A stretch of DNA of 64,000 bases from Taibaiella sp. (GTDB lineage: Bacteria; Bacteroidota; Bacteroidia; Chitinophagales; Chitinophagaceae). Numbering within the stretch: the stretch's first letter is position 1; each line of letters opens with the position of its first letter. Under the pieces are notes generated by a model. The model had not been told where the DNA came from, searched no databases, and worked only from the letters and a program-made list of their open reading frames with translations. The translations under genes and the position numbers were made by a program. Shown here in pieces: positions 49,826 through 59,659 of the stretch. The stretch lies in assembly GCA_019638495.1 (NCBI GenBank), contig JAHBTQ010000006.1, positions 1-64,000 on the forward strand. The letters are read 5' to 3'.

Positions 49826-52800
49826 CTAGCGATTCAGCACAATCCTTATCACGCTTGATTCGCCGCTATCTGTTATCACACTTAGTGTGTACATGCCGTT
49901 CACCAGGTCTGCCGGTAAAGAAACTGATGTCTCACCTGCTTCCACCCTCATCCTGAACACCATTTTTCCATCAACTGCAAAGACCTCCGCATTTCCCGCC
50001 TTGCTTGCGGCAATAGTAAACGACCCCGAAGTTGGGTTAGGGAATACGCGCACACTTAACACTTCTTCAATTGCTGTAGTTTCAAATGAACCCACACTTG
50101 CCTTCGATGCTATAGTTGCAATTGGGTGCGTTCTGTAGCAACCATTTGGAAGCGTATAGGTCACTGTGGTTACACCCCCTGAAGCGCCGTTCACCGCCCC
50201 TGTCGCAGGGTGAACTGTGGCCACGTCAGCATTACCGCTGCTCCAGCTACCACCGCCCGTAGTGTTGCCAAGGGTTATCGAACCGCCGACAGCAACCGTT
50301 TCCGGACCGGAAATAGCTGCGGGCAATGCATTCACCGTAACCGGCTTTACGGCACGGCAGCCATTTGAAAGCGCATAGGTTACAGTCACGCCACCACCGG
50401 CAATGCCAGAGAATGTCCCCGTACTATTGCCGATACTGCCCACCGAAGGTGCACTGGAGGTCCATGTGCCACCGGAAATGCTATTGGTATAAACCTCGGT
50501 GCTTCCCACACATACAGAAGACGAACCCGATATAGCCGCAGGGGTCGTGTTCACGGTAACCTCACGGACCACAAAACAACCGGTAGATGCCACCCTGTAA
50601 GAGATCGTTGATGTTCCAGGCGCCACTGCAATCAGAATACCGGACGTATTCACCGTTGCAACTGCCGTATTGCTGCTGCTCCACGTTCCACTTCCCCCTA
50701 TTGTACTGGTAAGACCCGTATATCCACCTACGCACAAAGTCGTAGTTCCGGTTATTGGTGCCGGTAAGGCATTTACGATCACGGTCATGGTCACATAACA
50801 TCCGCCGCTCGTTGAGTAACTCAGAGTCACCGCACCTGCGGCAACCCCTGTTACGACTCCGGTAGTCGCATTCACTGTAGCAACTGCCTCGTTGCTAACA
50901 GACCATGCGCCACCGGCAGCACTATTTGCGAAAGAGGCTGTCTGCCCAACACAGACTTTTGGTGTGCCGGTAATAGACGGCAAAGAGGTATTGACAGTAA
51001 CATTTGTCGTTGCTATACAGCCTTCGCTAACGCGATAGCTAAGCGTAGAGGTTCCCGCAGCATAACCTACTGCTATTCCGGATGCGCTATATACCGGTAG
51101 TGCAGCATAATTGCTACTACTCCAGGTTCCGCCGCCGGTAGCGCAGGTGAAATAACCCGCGTTACCTATACACACCGTTGATGGTCCTTCGATCCCGGAT
51201 ACTGCCGAATTGACCGTAACAACAACAGAACTTGTACAACCACTTGTTGAATTTGTATAAACTACGGTCGACGTTCCGGTCGCTATACCGGAAACTGAAC
51301 CGGTGCCGGATACAGTCACCACAGATGGAGCTGAAGTCGACCAGCTACCACCACCCGAAGCCACAGAAAGTGAAACCGAATTCCCCACACAGATAGTGGA
51401 CGATCCGGCGATTGCAGTCGGTGACGGGCTTACCGTTACTGCCTTCGTCGCGTAGCAACCATTTGCGCCGGTGTAGCTTATAGTGGTTCCGCCACCGGCA
51501 ACACCAGTTGCAATCCCGGTAGATCCAATCGTAGCAACTGCACCGTTGCTTGAGCTCCAGGTAGCGCCGGTGGTCGCCGAGCTAAATGTAGCCGGCACTC
51601 CCGTGCAGATCACGGCAGGGCCACTTATCGCAGCAGGAGCTGCGATTACAGACATGGTCCTGGTAACGTAGCAGCCGGTACTATTTACCTTATAGGATAC
51701 CATCACGGCACCTGCACTAACTCCGGTAACGAGACCGGTATATATCCCAACAGTTGCGATGCCGGTATCTACAGAAGTCCATGTGCCACTGCCACCTATT
51801 GTGCTTGTAAGTGAAGTGTACGAACCTTCACAGATATTTGTTGCTCCCGTAATAGGATCGGGAAGTCCATACACCTGCATCGTGAGTACTGCGTAACATC
51901 CCGAGCCGATTGAATACGTTATATTAACGGAACCCACGCTTACACCCGTCACCAGGCCGGTAGCGGCATCTATAGTTGCACGAGCGGTGTTTCCGCTGCT
52001 CCACGTACCACCTGGCGTAGAATGACTTAACTCTGTCGACTGACCTACACACACCTTAAACCAACCTGTTATAGCAGGCAGATTTGTATTAACGGTCACC
52101 TGTGTCACAGAGTAGCAGCCATTACTAATTGTATAGGAGATATTCGCAGTACCCGGAGTAACAGCGGCTGCCACTCCTGTTGACGAACCAATGGTCACAT
52201 TTGCAGAACTACTACTCCATGTACCGCCAGGTGTGGCATTGATATAAGTAGAAGTGCCGCCAATACACATAAAGTTAGTTCCCGATACTGATTGAGGCGA
52301 CGGGTCTACAACAATATCCTTTGTCACAACACAACCAAAACGCTCAAAGGTAATAGTGGCCGTACCTGTAGATATTGCACTTATCTGTCCATCCGCATTT
52401 ACTGTGGCTATTGCCGGTGATGACGAAGACCAGGCACCTCCTGACAGCGAATTGGTAAAGGTGGCAAGGCTGCCTTCGCACACAGGCGATGGGCCCGATA
52501 TTGCCGAAGGCGTGGCACCCACCGTAACCACTACCGTGCTACGACAACCCGAAGTAAGCCGGTATGTGATCGTGGCTGTACCACCTGCTATGCCGTTCAG
52601 CACACCTGTAGAGCTTCCTATAGTAGCTATGCTGGTATTGCTGCTACTCCAGGTGCCACCGCCGGGACCGTAGGTAAGTGTTGTACTCGTTCCTGAGCAC
52701 AGTACCTGGCTCCCATCGATCGACGCCGGCAGTGATTGAACTGTTACTACTGCTGTGGTAAAACAGCCCGATGATTGCATATAAGTAATAGTGCTCGTAC

Positions 52801-55800
52801 CGGTCGACACACCTGTAACCACACCTGTCAGGGCATTCACATAGGCAACGGATGGCGTACTGGCATACCACGTCATCTCAACGGAGGAACCCGACAAAGC
52901 TGTTGTCTGCCCCTCGCAAACGGTGAGCGTACCTGCGATAGCTGACGGAAGGTTCTTTACTATTATCGTCCTTGCTGCAACACATCCCTCAGAAACGGTG
53001 TAACTAATATTCACCATACCATAGGCAACTCCCGTCACCTCACCAGTTGTGGCATCAACAGTAGCACGTGCAGTGTTAGAGCTAGACCATGTACCACCGG
53101 AAGACACATGAGATAGCGTCATAGATGAACCCACGCAAACATTTGCCGGTCCTGTAATTGCGGCTGGAGTAGAGCCCACTGTAACTTCAGTAATAGCCAT
53201 GCAGGTTGTACCAACCCTGTATGAGATCAGAGCAGTACCCGCAGCCACACCGGTAACAAGGCCGCTATAATAATTCACCGTCGCAAAGGCAGGGTTACTG
53301 CTTGTCCAGCTTCCGCCGGTCGTAGCATTAGACAGTGCTGATGTTGCTCCAGTACACAATTCCGCATTCCCGTCATTTGCAGGGAGTCCCGCATTTACGG
53401 TAAGAGTCATTGTGGCTGTGCATCCTGTCCCTACTGTATAGCTTATCGTTGTAGTACCGGGGGCAACTGACGTTACAACTCCCGTAGAGCCAATTGTAGC
53501 CACTGAAGTATTCCCTGACGTCCAGGTGCCTCCGGTCGTTGAGGAACTTAATGATATACTACCTCCCATACACATGGATGTAGCGCCGGTAATGCTGGCA
53601 GGTGTAGGGGCAACCGTTACTGCCTTTACTATATAGCACCCTGTCGGTAGCCTGTAGATGATATTCGCACCTCCGCCGGCCACACCGCTTACAATCCCCG
53701 TTGATGAACCAACAGTAGCAACAGACGTTCTACTGCTGCTCCATGTACCACCCGTCACTGAATTTGTATAGGCAATTTCAGAGCCAAGACATATCGTGGA
53801 CGAACCACCTATTGTAGCCGGGGAAGGGTTTACGGTGAGGTCCTTTGTACGATAGCATCCCGTAGATGAAACCCTGTAAGTAATTGTTGCTGTTCCACCG
53901 GATACACCCGTAACTATTCCCATTACGGCCTGCACCGTTGCAACAGATGTATCGCTGCTGGACCATGCACCACTTCCACCGACTGTACTTGTCATTGTGG
54001 TGTAGCCACCGCTGCACATCTCTGAAATGCCCGAAATAGCTAGCGGGAGAGAATTAACCGGTACCACACGCGTTGCGTAACATCCGGCACTGATATTGTA
54101 AGAAACAACCGGATTTCCTACGCCGATACCTACAACGTTTCCGGTAGCGGAGTTCACTGTCGCGAGCGATGAGTTATTAACGCTCCATGTGCCTCCGCCA
54201 TCAGCATTGCCAAATGTGATATTATCGCCCAGGCACACCTTTGAAGGTCCGGTAATTGTTGCAACTGCAACATTTACAGTTACCTCAGAAACAGCATAAC
54301 AGCTTCCAAGTGTGTAACTGATCATGGCAGTACCGACAGCCATACCCTGAACTACCCCAGTTGAAGAATTGACATAAGCTTTAGTAGCGTTGCTGCTGCT
54401 CCAAACCCCGCCTGTCGTAGCCGAGGAGACAGCTGCAGCTGATCCTACACAATAAAACGCAGGACCCGTAATTGATGCCGGTGTGGTATTCACTGTTACA
54501 ACCTTTGTAGCATATTGCGTACCACAACCATTTGTAACGGCATAGGATACTGTTGCATTTCCTGAGGCAATACCCGAAACAACTCCATTCGTGCCTACGG
54601 TTGCTACAGAGCTATTACTGCTGCTCCACACACCACCGCCGGTAGCGTTTGAGAGCGTGGTCGTTGCGCTTACACAAACGCTTGCTGTGCCGGTTATTGT
54701 GCCCGCATCTGCAAGAGGATTCACTGTTACAACCTTTGTAGCATATTGCGTGCCGCAACCATTGGTCACTGCATAAGATACTGTTGCATTTCCTGACGCA
54801 ATACCAGAAACTACACCATTTGTACCCACGGTAGCTACGGAGTTGTTACTGCTGCTCCACACACCACCGCCGGCAGCGTTTGAGAGCGTAGTCGTTGCGC
54901 TTACACAAACGCTTGCTGTGCCGGTTATTGTGCCTGCATCTGCAAGTGGATTCACCGTCACTACCTTTGTAGCATATTGCGTACCACAACCATTTGTAAC
55001 GGCATAGGATACTGTTGCATTTCCTGAGGCAACACCCGAAACAACACCATTCGTACCTACGGTTGCTACAGAGCTATTACTGCTGCTCCACACACCACCA
55101 CCGGTAGCGTTTGAGAGCGTAGTCGTTGCGCCTACGCAAACGCTTGCTGTGCCGGTTATTGTGCCTGCATCTGCAAGTGGATTCACCGTTACTACCTTTG
55201 TAGCATATTGCGTACCGCAGCCATTTGTCACTGCATAAGATATTGTTGCATTTCCTGACGCAATACCAGAAACTACACCATTTGTACCCACGGTAGCTAC
55301 GGAGTTATTACTGCTGCTCCACACACCACCGCCGGAAGCATTTGACAAGGTTGTCGTTGCACCAACGCACACATTCGCTGTTCCGTTGATCGTGCCTGCA
55401 TCTGCAAGCGGGTTTACAGTCATCGCCTTGGTGGCAGAGTTTCCTCCAGCAGTGTAAGTGATTGTCACATTACCACCGCTAACACCGGTCACCTCACCTG
55501 TGCTGCTATTCACGGTCGCTACCGAAGTATTCGAACTACTCCAGGTTCCACCGGTGGTTGTATTCGACAAAGTAGTTGTCGCGCCAGCACATACTTCACT
55601 CGGTCCCGAAATTGCGGGCATTGAGGAAGCAGGATTCACCGTCACAAGAGTCGTTGCAACATTTGTGCCGCAAGAATTCGAAATGGTATAGCTAATATTT
55701 ACCCAACCCGGCGCCAGACCTGTCACCACACCGGTAGACGAGCCCACCGTAGCCAGGTAAGAGTTAGCACTACTCCATGTTCCCCCTGAAGTCGCATTAG

Positions 55801-58800
55801 CAAGTGTAGTCGTGCTACCCACCGTCACCAGGGCCGTCCCGGTAATTGCGTTGTAACCCGGTGACGGGTTGATAGTCACAGGCGTCGTTACAGTCGCCGA
55901 CCCACATGTTCCGCCCCAGTTGTAAGAAATAGTTGCATTACCAGTCCCTACAGCCGTTACAGTACCGCTTGTACCCACAGTAGCCACGGCAGTATTAGAA
56001 CTACTCCACGTACCTCCTGATGTTGCATTCGCAAGCGTTCGAACCGAACCTATACATGTAGGTGCTGTGCCCGTGATTGCCGGAATAGATGGAGTACCTG
56101 CAGTAACGGTTATTGATGTGCTGCCACAGGCGCCCGGCGTTGTGAGGCAACCACCCCAGCCCCTTGCATAATATGTGGTAGATCCCGTAGGAGTAACCGT
56201 TACAGTGCCACCTACTGCCACCGGCGTACCACCGCAGCTACCATTATACCAATACCAATTACCGGCTCCGTTTAAAGAACCGCTTGCACTGAGCACAGTT
56301 GAATTTCCGCACGCTACAGTAGAAAGAGAAGCTGAAATAGAAGGAGTTCCCGGAGCAGTAGCAACAGGACCCACCTTCATAACCGTAGGTGTATTGTCGG
56401 GCGACGTTCCGGAATTATTCCTGAAAGCAATCACCGGTAACCCATAATTGTCCACTGCTATATTCGTATAGGTGGCCGTACCCGACGATATCCCTGCAGA
56501 GCCATATACACTCCATGAGCCACCGGAGTACTTCATAACAGTAGCCTTATTGCTGTTGGCACCATCGCTAAATACAACGAAAGGATTGCCGCCGGCATCC
56601 AATGCTATAGAAGTGTACGTCACCGATCCGGATGAGAACCCTGCACTGCCTACCTGAGACCAGGTCGAACCGCTATATTTCATTACAGAGGCCTTGTTAC
56701 TATTGCTACCATCTCTATACACTACGTAAGGCATCCCATAAAGGTCAAGTGCTATCTTACAATAAGACGCAGATCCCGCAGACACACCTGCGCTGCCCAC
56801 TATAACCCACGAGCTGCCGTTATACTTCATCACGGTCAGTTTGTTTGAATTCGCACCGTCAGAAAATGCCACATATGGTGTGCCGCCGCCATCAATGGCC
56901 ATTGAAATGTAGTCTACACTACCGGCTGAGAAACCAAAAGTACCCACTGCTTCCCACGCGCTGCCGTTATAGCGCATCACGCTTGCCTTGTTAGAATACA
57001 TCCAGTACAGGTCTTTATATGCTACGTACGGATTGCCAGAGGGTGCAACTGCAATTGTTTGATAACTAGCCTGTCCGGCAGAGAAATTCGCGCTTCCCAC
57101 ACTCGTCCAGCCACTACCCGTATTCTTCATCACCGATGTGCCGCTAAAGCCATCCTGGTATGCCATATATAGAGTAGTCCCATCCTGGTCGAAAGCAAGT
57201 GAATTGTGCTGTGTTGAGCTTGCGGTAAAGTTCGAAGACCCATAATAGTTCCAGCTGCCGCCGCTAAACTTAGAAACGGTGCCTTTGGTGTAATTGTCAT
57301 AAAATCCTACATACGCATCATTGTTCGCGTCAATTGCAATGGCGGTAAACTCGCATTGAACTGCTGATGCCGGACCACTACCCAGCGTGTACCACTGCGT
57401 ACCGGTGGTAGTGGCATCGTTACAATCCAGATTATTGGCAACATAGCCACTCGGTTGCCCGCAATTTGCATATGCAACGGATGGATTTCCCCAGCCATCG
57501 CCATCGCTATCCTGATACCATGTCGGAGAGCTCTTTAAAGTTGTTGAAGCATATCCGCAGGCACCGGCAGACGCAGCACACAAATTCTCGCCACGTGCAT
57601 AGAATGTAGTAGTGGCTGTCACGGATGTAGTGAGTGTAGTACCTGACCCGATGTAGGTACCACCACAGCTACCCGAATACCATTTCCATTCTATTGCATC
57701 ATTGAGCGTTCCGCTTGCGACAGTGAGATTCACAGTGCCGGTGTAGCAGCTAAAAATGGGCGTTGATGTTATAACCGGCGTTGTTGCCGGATTTACCGCC
57801 GGCGCCAACTTCATTACCGCCAGGCGGCTGCTGTTGGCACCGTCCTGGTATGCAACGTAGGGAACACCCTTCGAATCAAGCGCAAAAGAGAGATATTCAG
57901 CCGAGCCACTCGTGAAGCCTGCACTTACAACAGCAGTCCAGCTGCTACCGTTATACTTCATCAGTGTAGCTTTGCTACTATTGCCAGCGTCAGTATAGCC
58001 AACATATGGAACACCTGCATTATCCGTTCTGATCGTGATGTTAGTTGCCGCACCTGCAGAGAATCCTGTACTCCCTACTGTACTCCAACTGGAACCGTCG
58101 TATTTTTTTACGGTGAGTTTATTACTACCGCTGTTTCCCGAATAGGCAACATAGGGTGTTCCGCTTCGGTCTATCGTTATTGAAAGGTGACTTGCGCCGC
58201 CACTGGAAAAACCGTCTGAGCCCACAACTGACCAGGTCGACCCATTGTAGGACATGACAGTCGCCTTATTCGCACTGTTTCCGTCGCGAAATGCAACATA
58301 TGGCGTGCCAGAAGCGTTTAGCGCTAATGAAACATAATCAACAGTACCCGGGCTAAAGCCCCTTGACCCGACAACCGACCATGATGACCCATCATATTTC
58401 ACAACCGTCAACTTGTTGGCGTAAGTGCTATACAGCTCCTTGTAGGCAAAATAGATGTTGCCGGAGGCATCAATAGCCAAATTGTTGTTTGACGACCCAT
58501 CTGATGTTGGCGTGCTACCACCCAGCATACTCCAGCTCCCTGAAGCATACTTCATCACTGTGGGTGCCTGGCTACTATTGTTGTTCTGCGCAGCGAAGTA
58601 GGGATTTCCCGAACCGTCAAAAGCAATTGATGAGTATTGGGGCTGGCCCATAAAATACTGCGAACCGACCATGGACCAGGCGCTGCTACTGTATTTGTAC
58701 ACAGTGGCGCCGTTTCCATTATCGTTATAGCCCACATAAGGAACATCTGACCCATCAAAACCAATTGCAGTATACGACGCTGTGTATGCAGAAATGCCCG

Positions 58801-59023
58801 ATGCCCCAATGAGTGTCCACGTCGCACTATTGGACACAGCATCATTACAATCAAGGTTGTTCTGAACATAGCCAGAGGGTTTTGAGGAGGACGTTGTGGA
58901 GACATTGGGATTTCCCCATCCGTCGCCGTCACTATCCTGGTACCAGGTATACGTTTGCGCATGCGCTGCATTTGCAACTAATAGCGCCAGGGTGAAAGTT
59001 GTGAGTTGTAGTAAGCGATTCAT
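49826..59023 (-). CDS. Giant secreted protein: MopE motifs, propeller-like modules, 27 BIG2 units, T9SS sorting domain (3065 aa)
   Basis: Signal peptide 1-23 (ANAAHAQ). Then a module occurs twice. It has a MopE-type metal-binding motif (TWYQDSDGDGWGNP, then LDCND; about 26-65 and 498-535), a propeller-like array of about 68-residue blades (KYNGSSWSVVG, GTPYVAY), and an Ig-like domain (WYSGSCGGTYIGSG to FYARG). From about residue 1000 run 27 BIG2 units of about 72 residues, including four almost identical 77-residue ones (54491-55414). The C-terminus (VRVFPNPTSGSFTIAAS to VIRIVLNR) is a T9SS type A signal. The DSDGDGWG motifs probably bind calcium. A surface adhesin or polymer-binding role is inference. 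The gene appears monocistronic. Confidence 0.9.
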   Translation of the reverse strand: MNRLLQLTTFTLALLVANAAHAQTYTWYQDSDGDGWGNPNVSTTSSSKPSGYVQNNLDCNDAVSNSATWTLIGASGISAYTASYTAIGFDGSDVPYVGYNDNGNGATVYKYSSSAWSMVGSQYFMGQPQYSSIAFDGSGNPYFAAQNNNSSQAPTVMKYASGSWSMLGGSTPTSDGSSNNNLAIDASGNIYFAYKELYSTYANKLTVVKYDGSSWSVVGSRGFSPGTVDYVSLALNASGTPYVAFRDGNSANKATVMSYNGSTWSVVGSDGFSSGGASHLSITIDRSGTPYVAYSGNSGSNKLTVKKYDGSSWSTVGSTGFSAGAATNITIRTDNAGVPYVGYTDAGNSSKATLMKYNGSSWTAVVSAGFTSGSAEYLSFALDSKGVPYVAYQDGANSSRLAVMKLAPAVNPATTPVITSTPIFSCYTGTVNLTVASGTLNDAIEWKWYSGSCGGTYIGSGTTLTTSVTATTTFYARGENLCAASAGACGYASTTLKSSPTWYQDSDGDGWGNPSVAYANCGQPSGYVANNLDCNDATTTGTQWYTLGSGPASAVQCEFTAIAIDANNDAYVGFYDNYTKGTVSKFSGGSWNYYGSSNFTASSTQHNSLAFDQDGTTLYMAYQDGFSGTSVMKNTGSGWTSVGSANFSAGQASYQTIAVAPSGNPYVAYKDLYWMYSNKASVMRYNGSAWEAVGTFGFSAGSVDYISMAIDGGGTPYVAFSDGANSNKLTVMKYNGSSWVIVGSAGVSAGSASYCKIALDLYGMPYVVYRDGSNSNKASVMKYSGSTWSQVGSAGFSSGSVTYTSIALDAGGNPFVVFSDGANSNKATVMKYSGGSWSVYGSAGISSGTATYTNIAVDNYGLPVIAFRNNSGTSPDNTPTVMKVGPVATAPGTPSISASLSTVACGNSTVLSASGSLNGAGNWYWYNGSCGGTPVAVGGTVTVTPTGSTTYYARGWGGCLTTPGACGSTSITVTAGTPSIPAITGTAPTCIGSVRTLANATSGGTWSSSNTAVATVGTSGTVTAVGTGNATISYNWGGTCGSATVTTPVTINPSPGYNAITGTALVTVGSTTTLANATSGGTWSSANSYLATVGSSTGVVTGLAPGWVNISYTISNSCGTNVATTLVTVNPASSMPAISGPSEVCAGATTTLSNTTTGGTWSSSNTSVATVNSSTGEVTGVSGGNVTITYTAGGNSATKAMTVNPLADAGTINGTANVCVGATTTLSNASGGGVWSSSNNSVATVGTNGVVSGIASGNATISYAVTNGCGTQYATKVVTVNPLADAGTITGTASVCVGATTTLSNATGGGVWSSSNSSVATVGTNGVVSGVASGNATVSYAVTNGCGTQYATKVVTVNPLADAGTITGTASVCVSATTTLSNAAGGGVWSSSNNSVATVGTNGVVSGIASGNATVSYAVTNGCGTQYATKVVTVNPLADAGTITGTASVCVSATTTLSNATGGGVWSSSNSSVATVGTNGVVSGIASGNATVSYAVTNGCGTQYATKVVTVNTTPASITGPAFYCVGSAAAVSSATTGGVWSSSNATKAYVNSSTGVVQGMAVGTAMISYTLGSCYAVSEVTVNVAVATITGPSKVCLGDNITFGNADGGGTWSVNNSSLATVNSATGNVVGIGVGNPVVSYNISAGCYATRVVPVNSLPLAISGISEMCSGGYTTMTSTVGGSGAWSSSDTSVATVQAVMGIVTGVSGGTATITYRVSSTGCYRTKDLTVNPSPATIGGSSTICLGSEIAYTNSVTGGTWSSSRTSVATVGSSTGIVSGVAGGGANIIYRLPTGCYIVKAVTVAPTPASITGATSMCMGGSISLSSSTTGGTWTSGNTSVATIGSTGVVTSVAPGTTTISYTVGTGCTATMTLTVNAGLPANDGNAELCTGATSALSNATTGGSWTSSNPAFATVNYYSGLVTGVAAGTALISYRVGTTCMAITEVTVGSTPAAITGPANVCVGSSMTLSHVSSGGTWSSSNTARATVDATTGEVTGVAYGMVNISYTVSEGCVAARTIIVKNLPSAIAGTLTVCEGQTTALSGSSVEMTWYASTPSVAYVNALTGVVTGVSTGTSTITYMQSSGCFTTAVVTVQSLPASIDGSQVLCSGTSTTLTYGPGGGTWSSSNTSIATIGSSTGVLNGIAGGTATITYRLTSGCRSTVVVTVGATPSAISGPSPVCEGSLATFTNSLSGGAWSSSSPAIATVNADGQISAISTGTATITFERFGCVVTKDIVVDPSPQSVSGTNFMCIGGTSTYINATPGGTWSSSSANVTIGSSTGVAAAVTPGTANISYTISNGCYSVTQVTVNTNLPAITGWFKVCVGQSTELSHSTPGGTWSSGNTARATIDAATGLVTGVSVGSVNITYSIGSGCYAVLTMQVYGLPDPITGATNICEGSYTSLTSTIGGSGTWTSVDTGIATVGIYTGLVTGVSAGAVMVSYKVNSTGCYVTRTMSVIAAPAAISGPAVICTGVPATFSSATTGATWSSSNGAVATIGSTGIATGVAGGGTTISYTGANGCYATKAVTVSPSPTAIAGSSTICVGNSVSLSVASGGGSWSTSAPSVVTVSGTGSVSGIATGTSTVVYTNSTSGCTSSVVVTVNSAVSGIEGPSTVCIGNAGYFTCATGGGTWSSSNYAALPVYSASGIAVGYAAGTSTLSYRVSEGCIATTNVTVNTSLPSITGTPKVCVGQTASFANSAAGGAWSVSNEAVATVNATTGVVTGVAAGAVTLSYSTSGGCYVTMTVIVNALPAPITGTTTLCVGGYTGLTSTIGGSGTWSSSNTAVATVNTSGILIAVAPGTSTISYRVASTGCFVVREVTVNTTPAAISGSSSVCVGSTEVYTNSISGGTWTSSAPSVGSIGNSTGTFSGIAGGGVTVTYALSNGCRAVKPVTVNALPAAISGPETVAVGGSITLGNTTGGGSWSSGNADVATVHPATGAVNGASGGVTTVTYTLPNGCYRTHPIATIASKASVGSFETTAIEEVLSVRVFPNPTSGSFTIAASKAGNAEVFAVDGKMVFRMRVEAGETSVSLPADLVNGMYTLSVITDSGESSVIRIVLNR
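54491..55414 (-). repeat. Four near-identical 231-bp tandem repeats in the giant gene
   Basis: The landmark TTTGTAGCATATTGCGT recurs near 54505, 54736, 54967 and 55198, every 231 bp (77 codons, one BIG2 unit). Copies differ at few positions, whereas flanking units share only the domain pattern. This is a recent in-frame amplification. Confidence 0.92.
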
Positions 59024-59659
59024 GTGCTAAAAACTTAATATTCTATATTTTGTATAATTTTAACAAATCAGTATATTTTTACATCCAAAACCAAAGATTA
59101 AGGCAAAAATGTAAAGCAGTCTTGTGGGGATGATGAAGGGTCGTCTGCAAACGACCATATGTAAAAAGCAATATGATGATGAACTCTGCAATAAGAGACT
59201 CAATATCAACTATGTAAATGGCAATAGCTTTTTCTATTGAGGAAATTTCCATTTGTTAATGGACGTGGGAACAAACTTCCCTTTCCTTCCTCTTAATTGC
59301 GATGCAAAGATATGCCAGGCTTCAGCACAAATGTGAAAATACATAATTAATTAGATGTTAATGACATTTGATTAACCCGGCACAGTGTCCACATGCAATC
59401 TGACAAATGTGAAATGGCTTCTAATAGTCGTAAAATATTGCAAATCAATTACTTATACGCCATTGACACGGCCCTGCCAGATAGAAGGCATTAACGGCTG
59501 ATAAAAAAATGCGTCGGTATTGTGAGTGGAATATGCTTCCAATTTGAGAGGTGGTTATCCTATTGTTATGCCCGCGCGTTTTTCCGCTGGACTATAGCTA
59601 TACACGCAAAAAACCCGTTGCTTTCGCAACGGGTTTCGAATTGATATACTTATTAGAGG
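59024..59659. other. 636-bp AT-rich intergenic region, no gene seen
   Basis: No open frame with family character on either strand. It holds the presumed promoter of the 3065-residue giant (AT-rich block 59030-59090; no exact TAnnTTTG) and the terminator of the type B protein (59608-59636). No LytTR-like repeat pair is present, unlike the left-hand paralogues. A small RNA cannot be excluded from sequence alone. Confidence 0.6.
59608..59636 (-). terminator. Rho-independent terminator of the type B gliding-associated gene
   Basis: AAACCCGTTGC (59611-59621) pairs with GCAACGGGTTT (59626-59636) around TTTC. On the minus strand it runs into six T. It lies 23 bp beyond the stop at 59660. Confidence 0.93.

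Noticed and set aside
59024..59659. Riboswitch or small RNA in the 636-bp gap
   Set aside because: Apart from the terminator I see no conserved structured motif; AT richness alone is not evidence.
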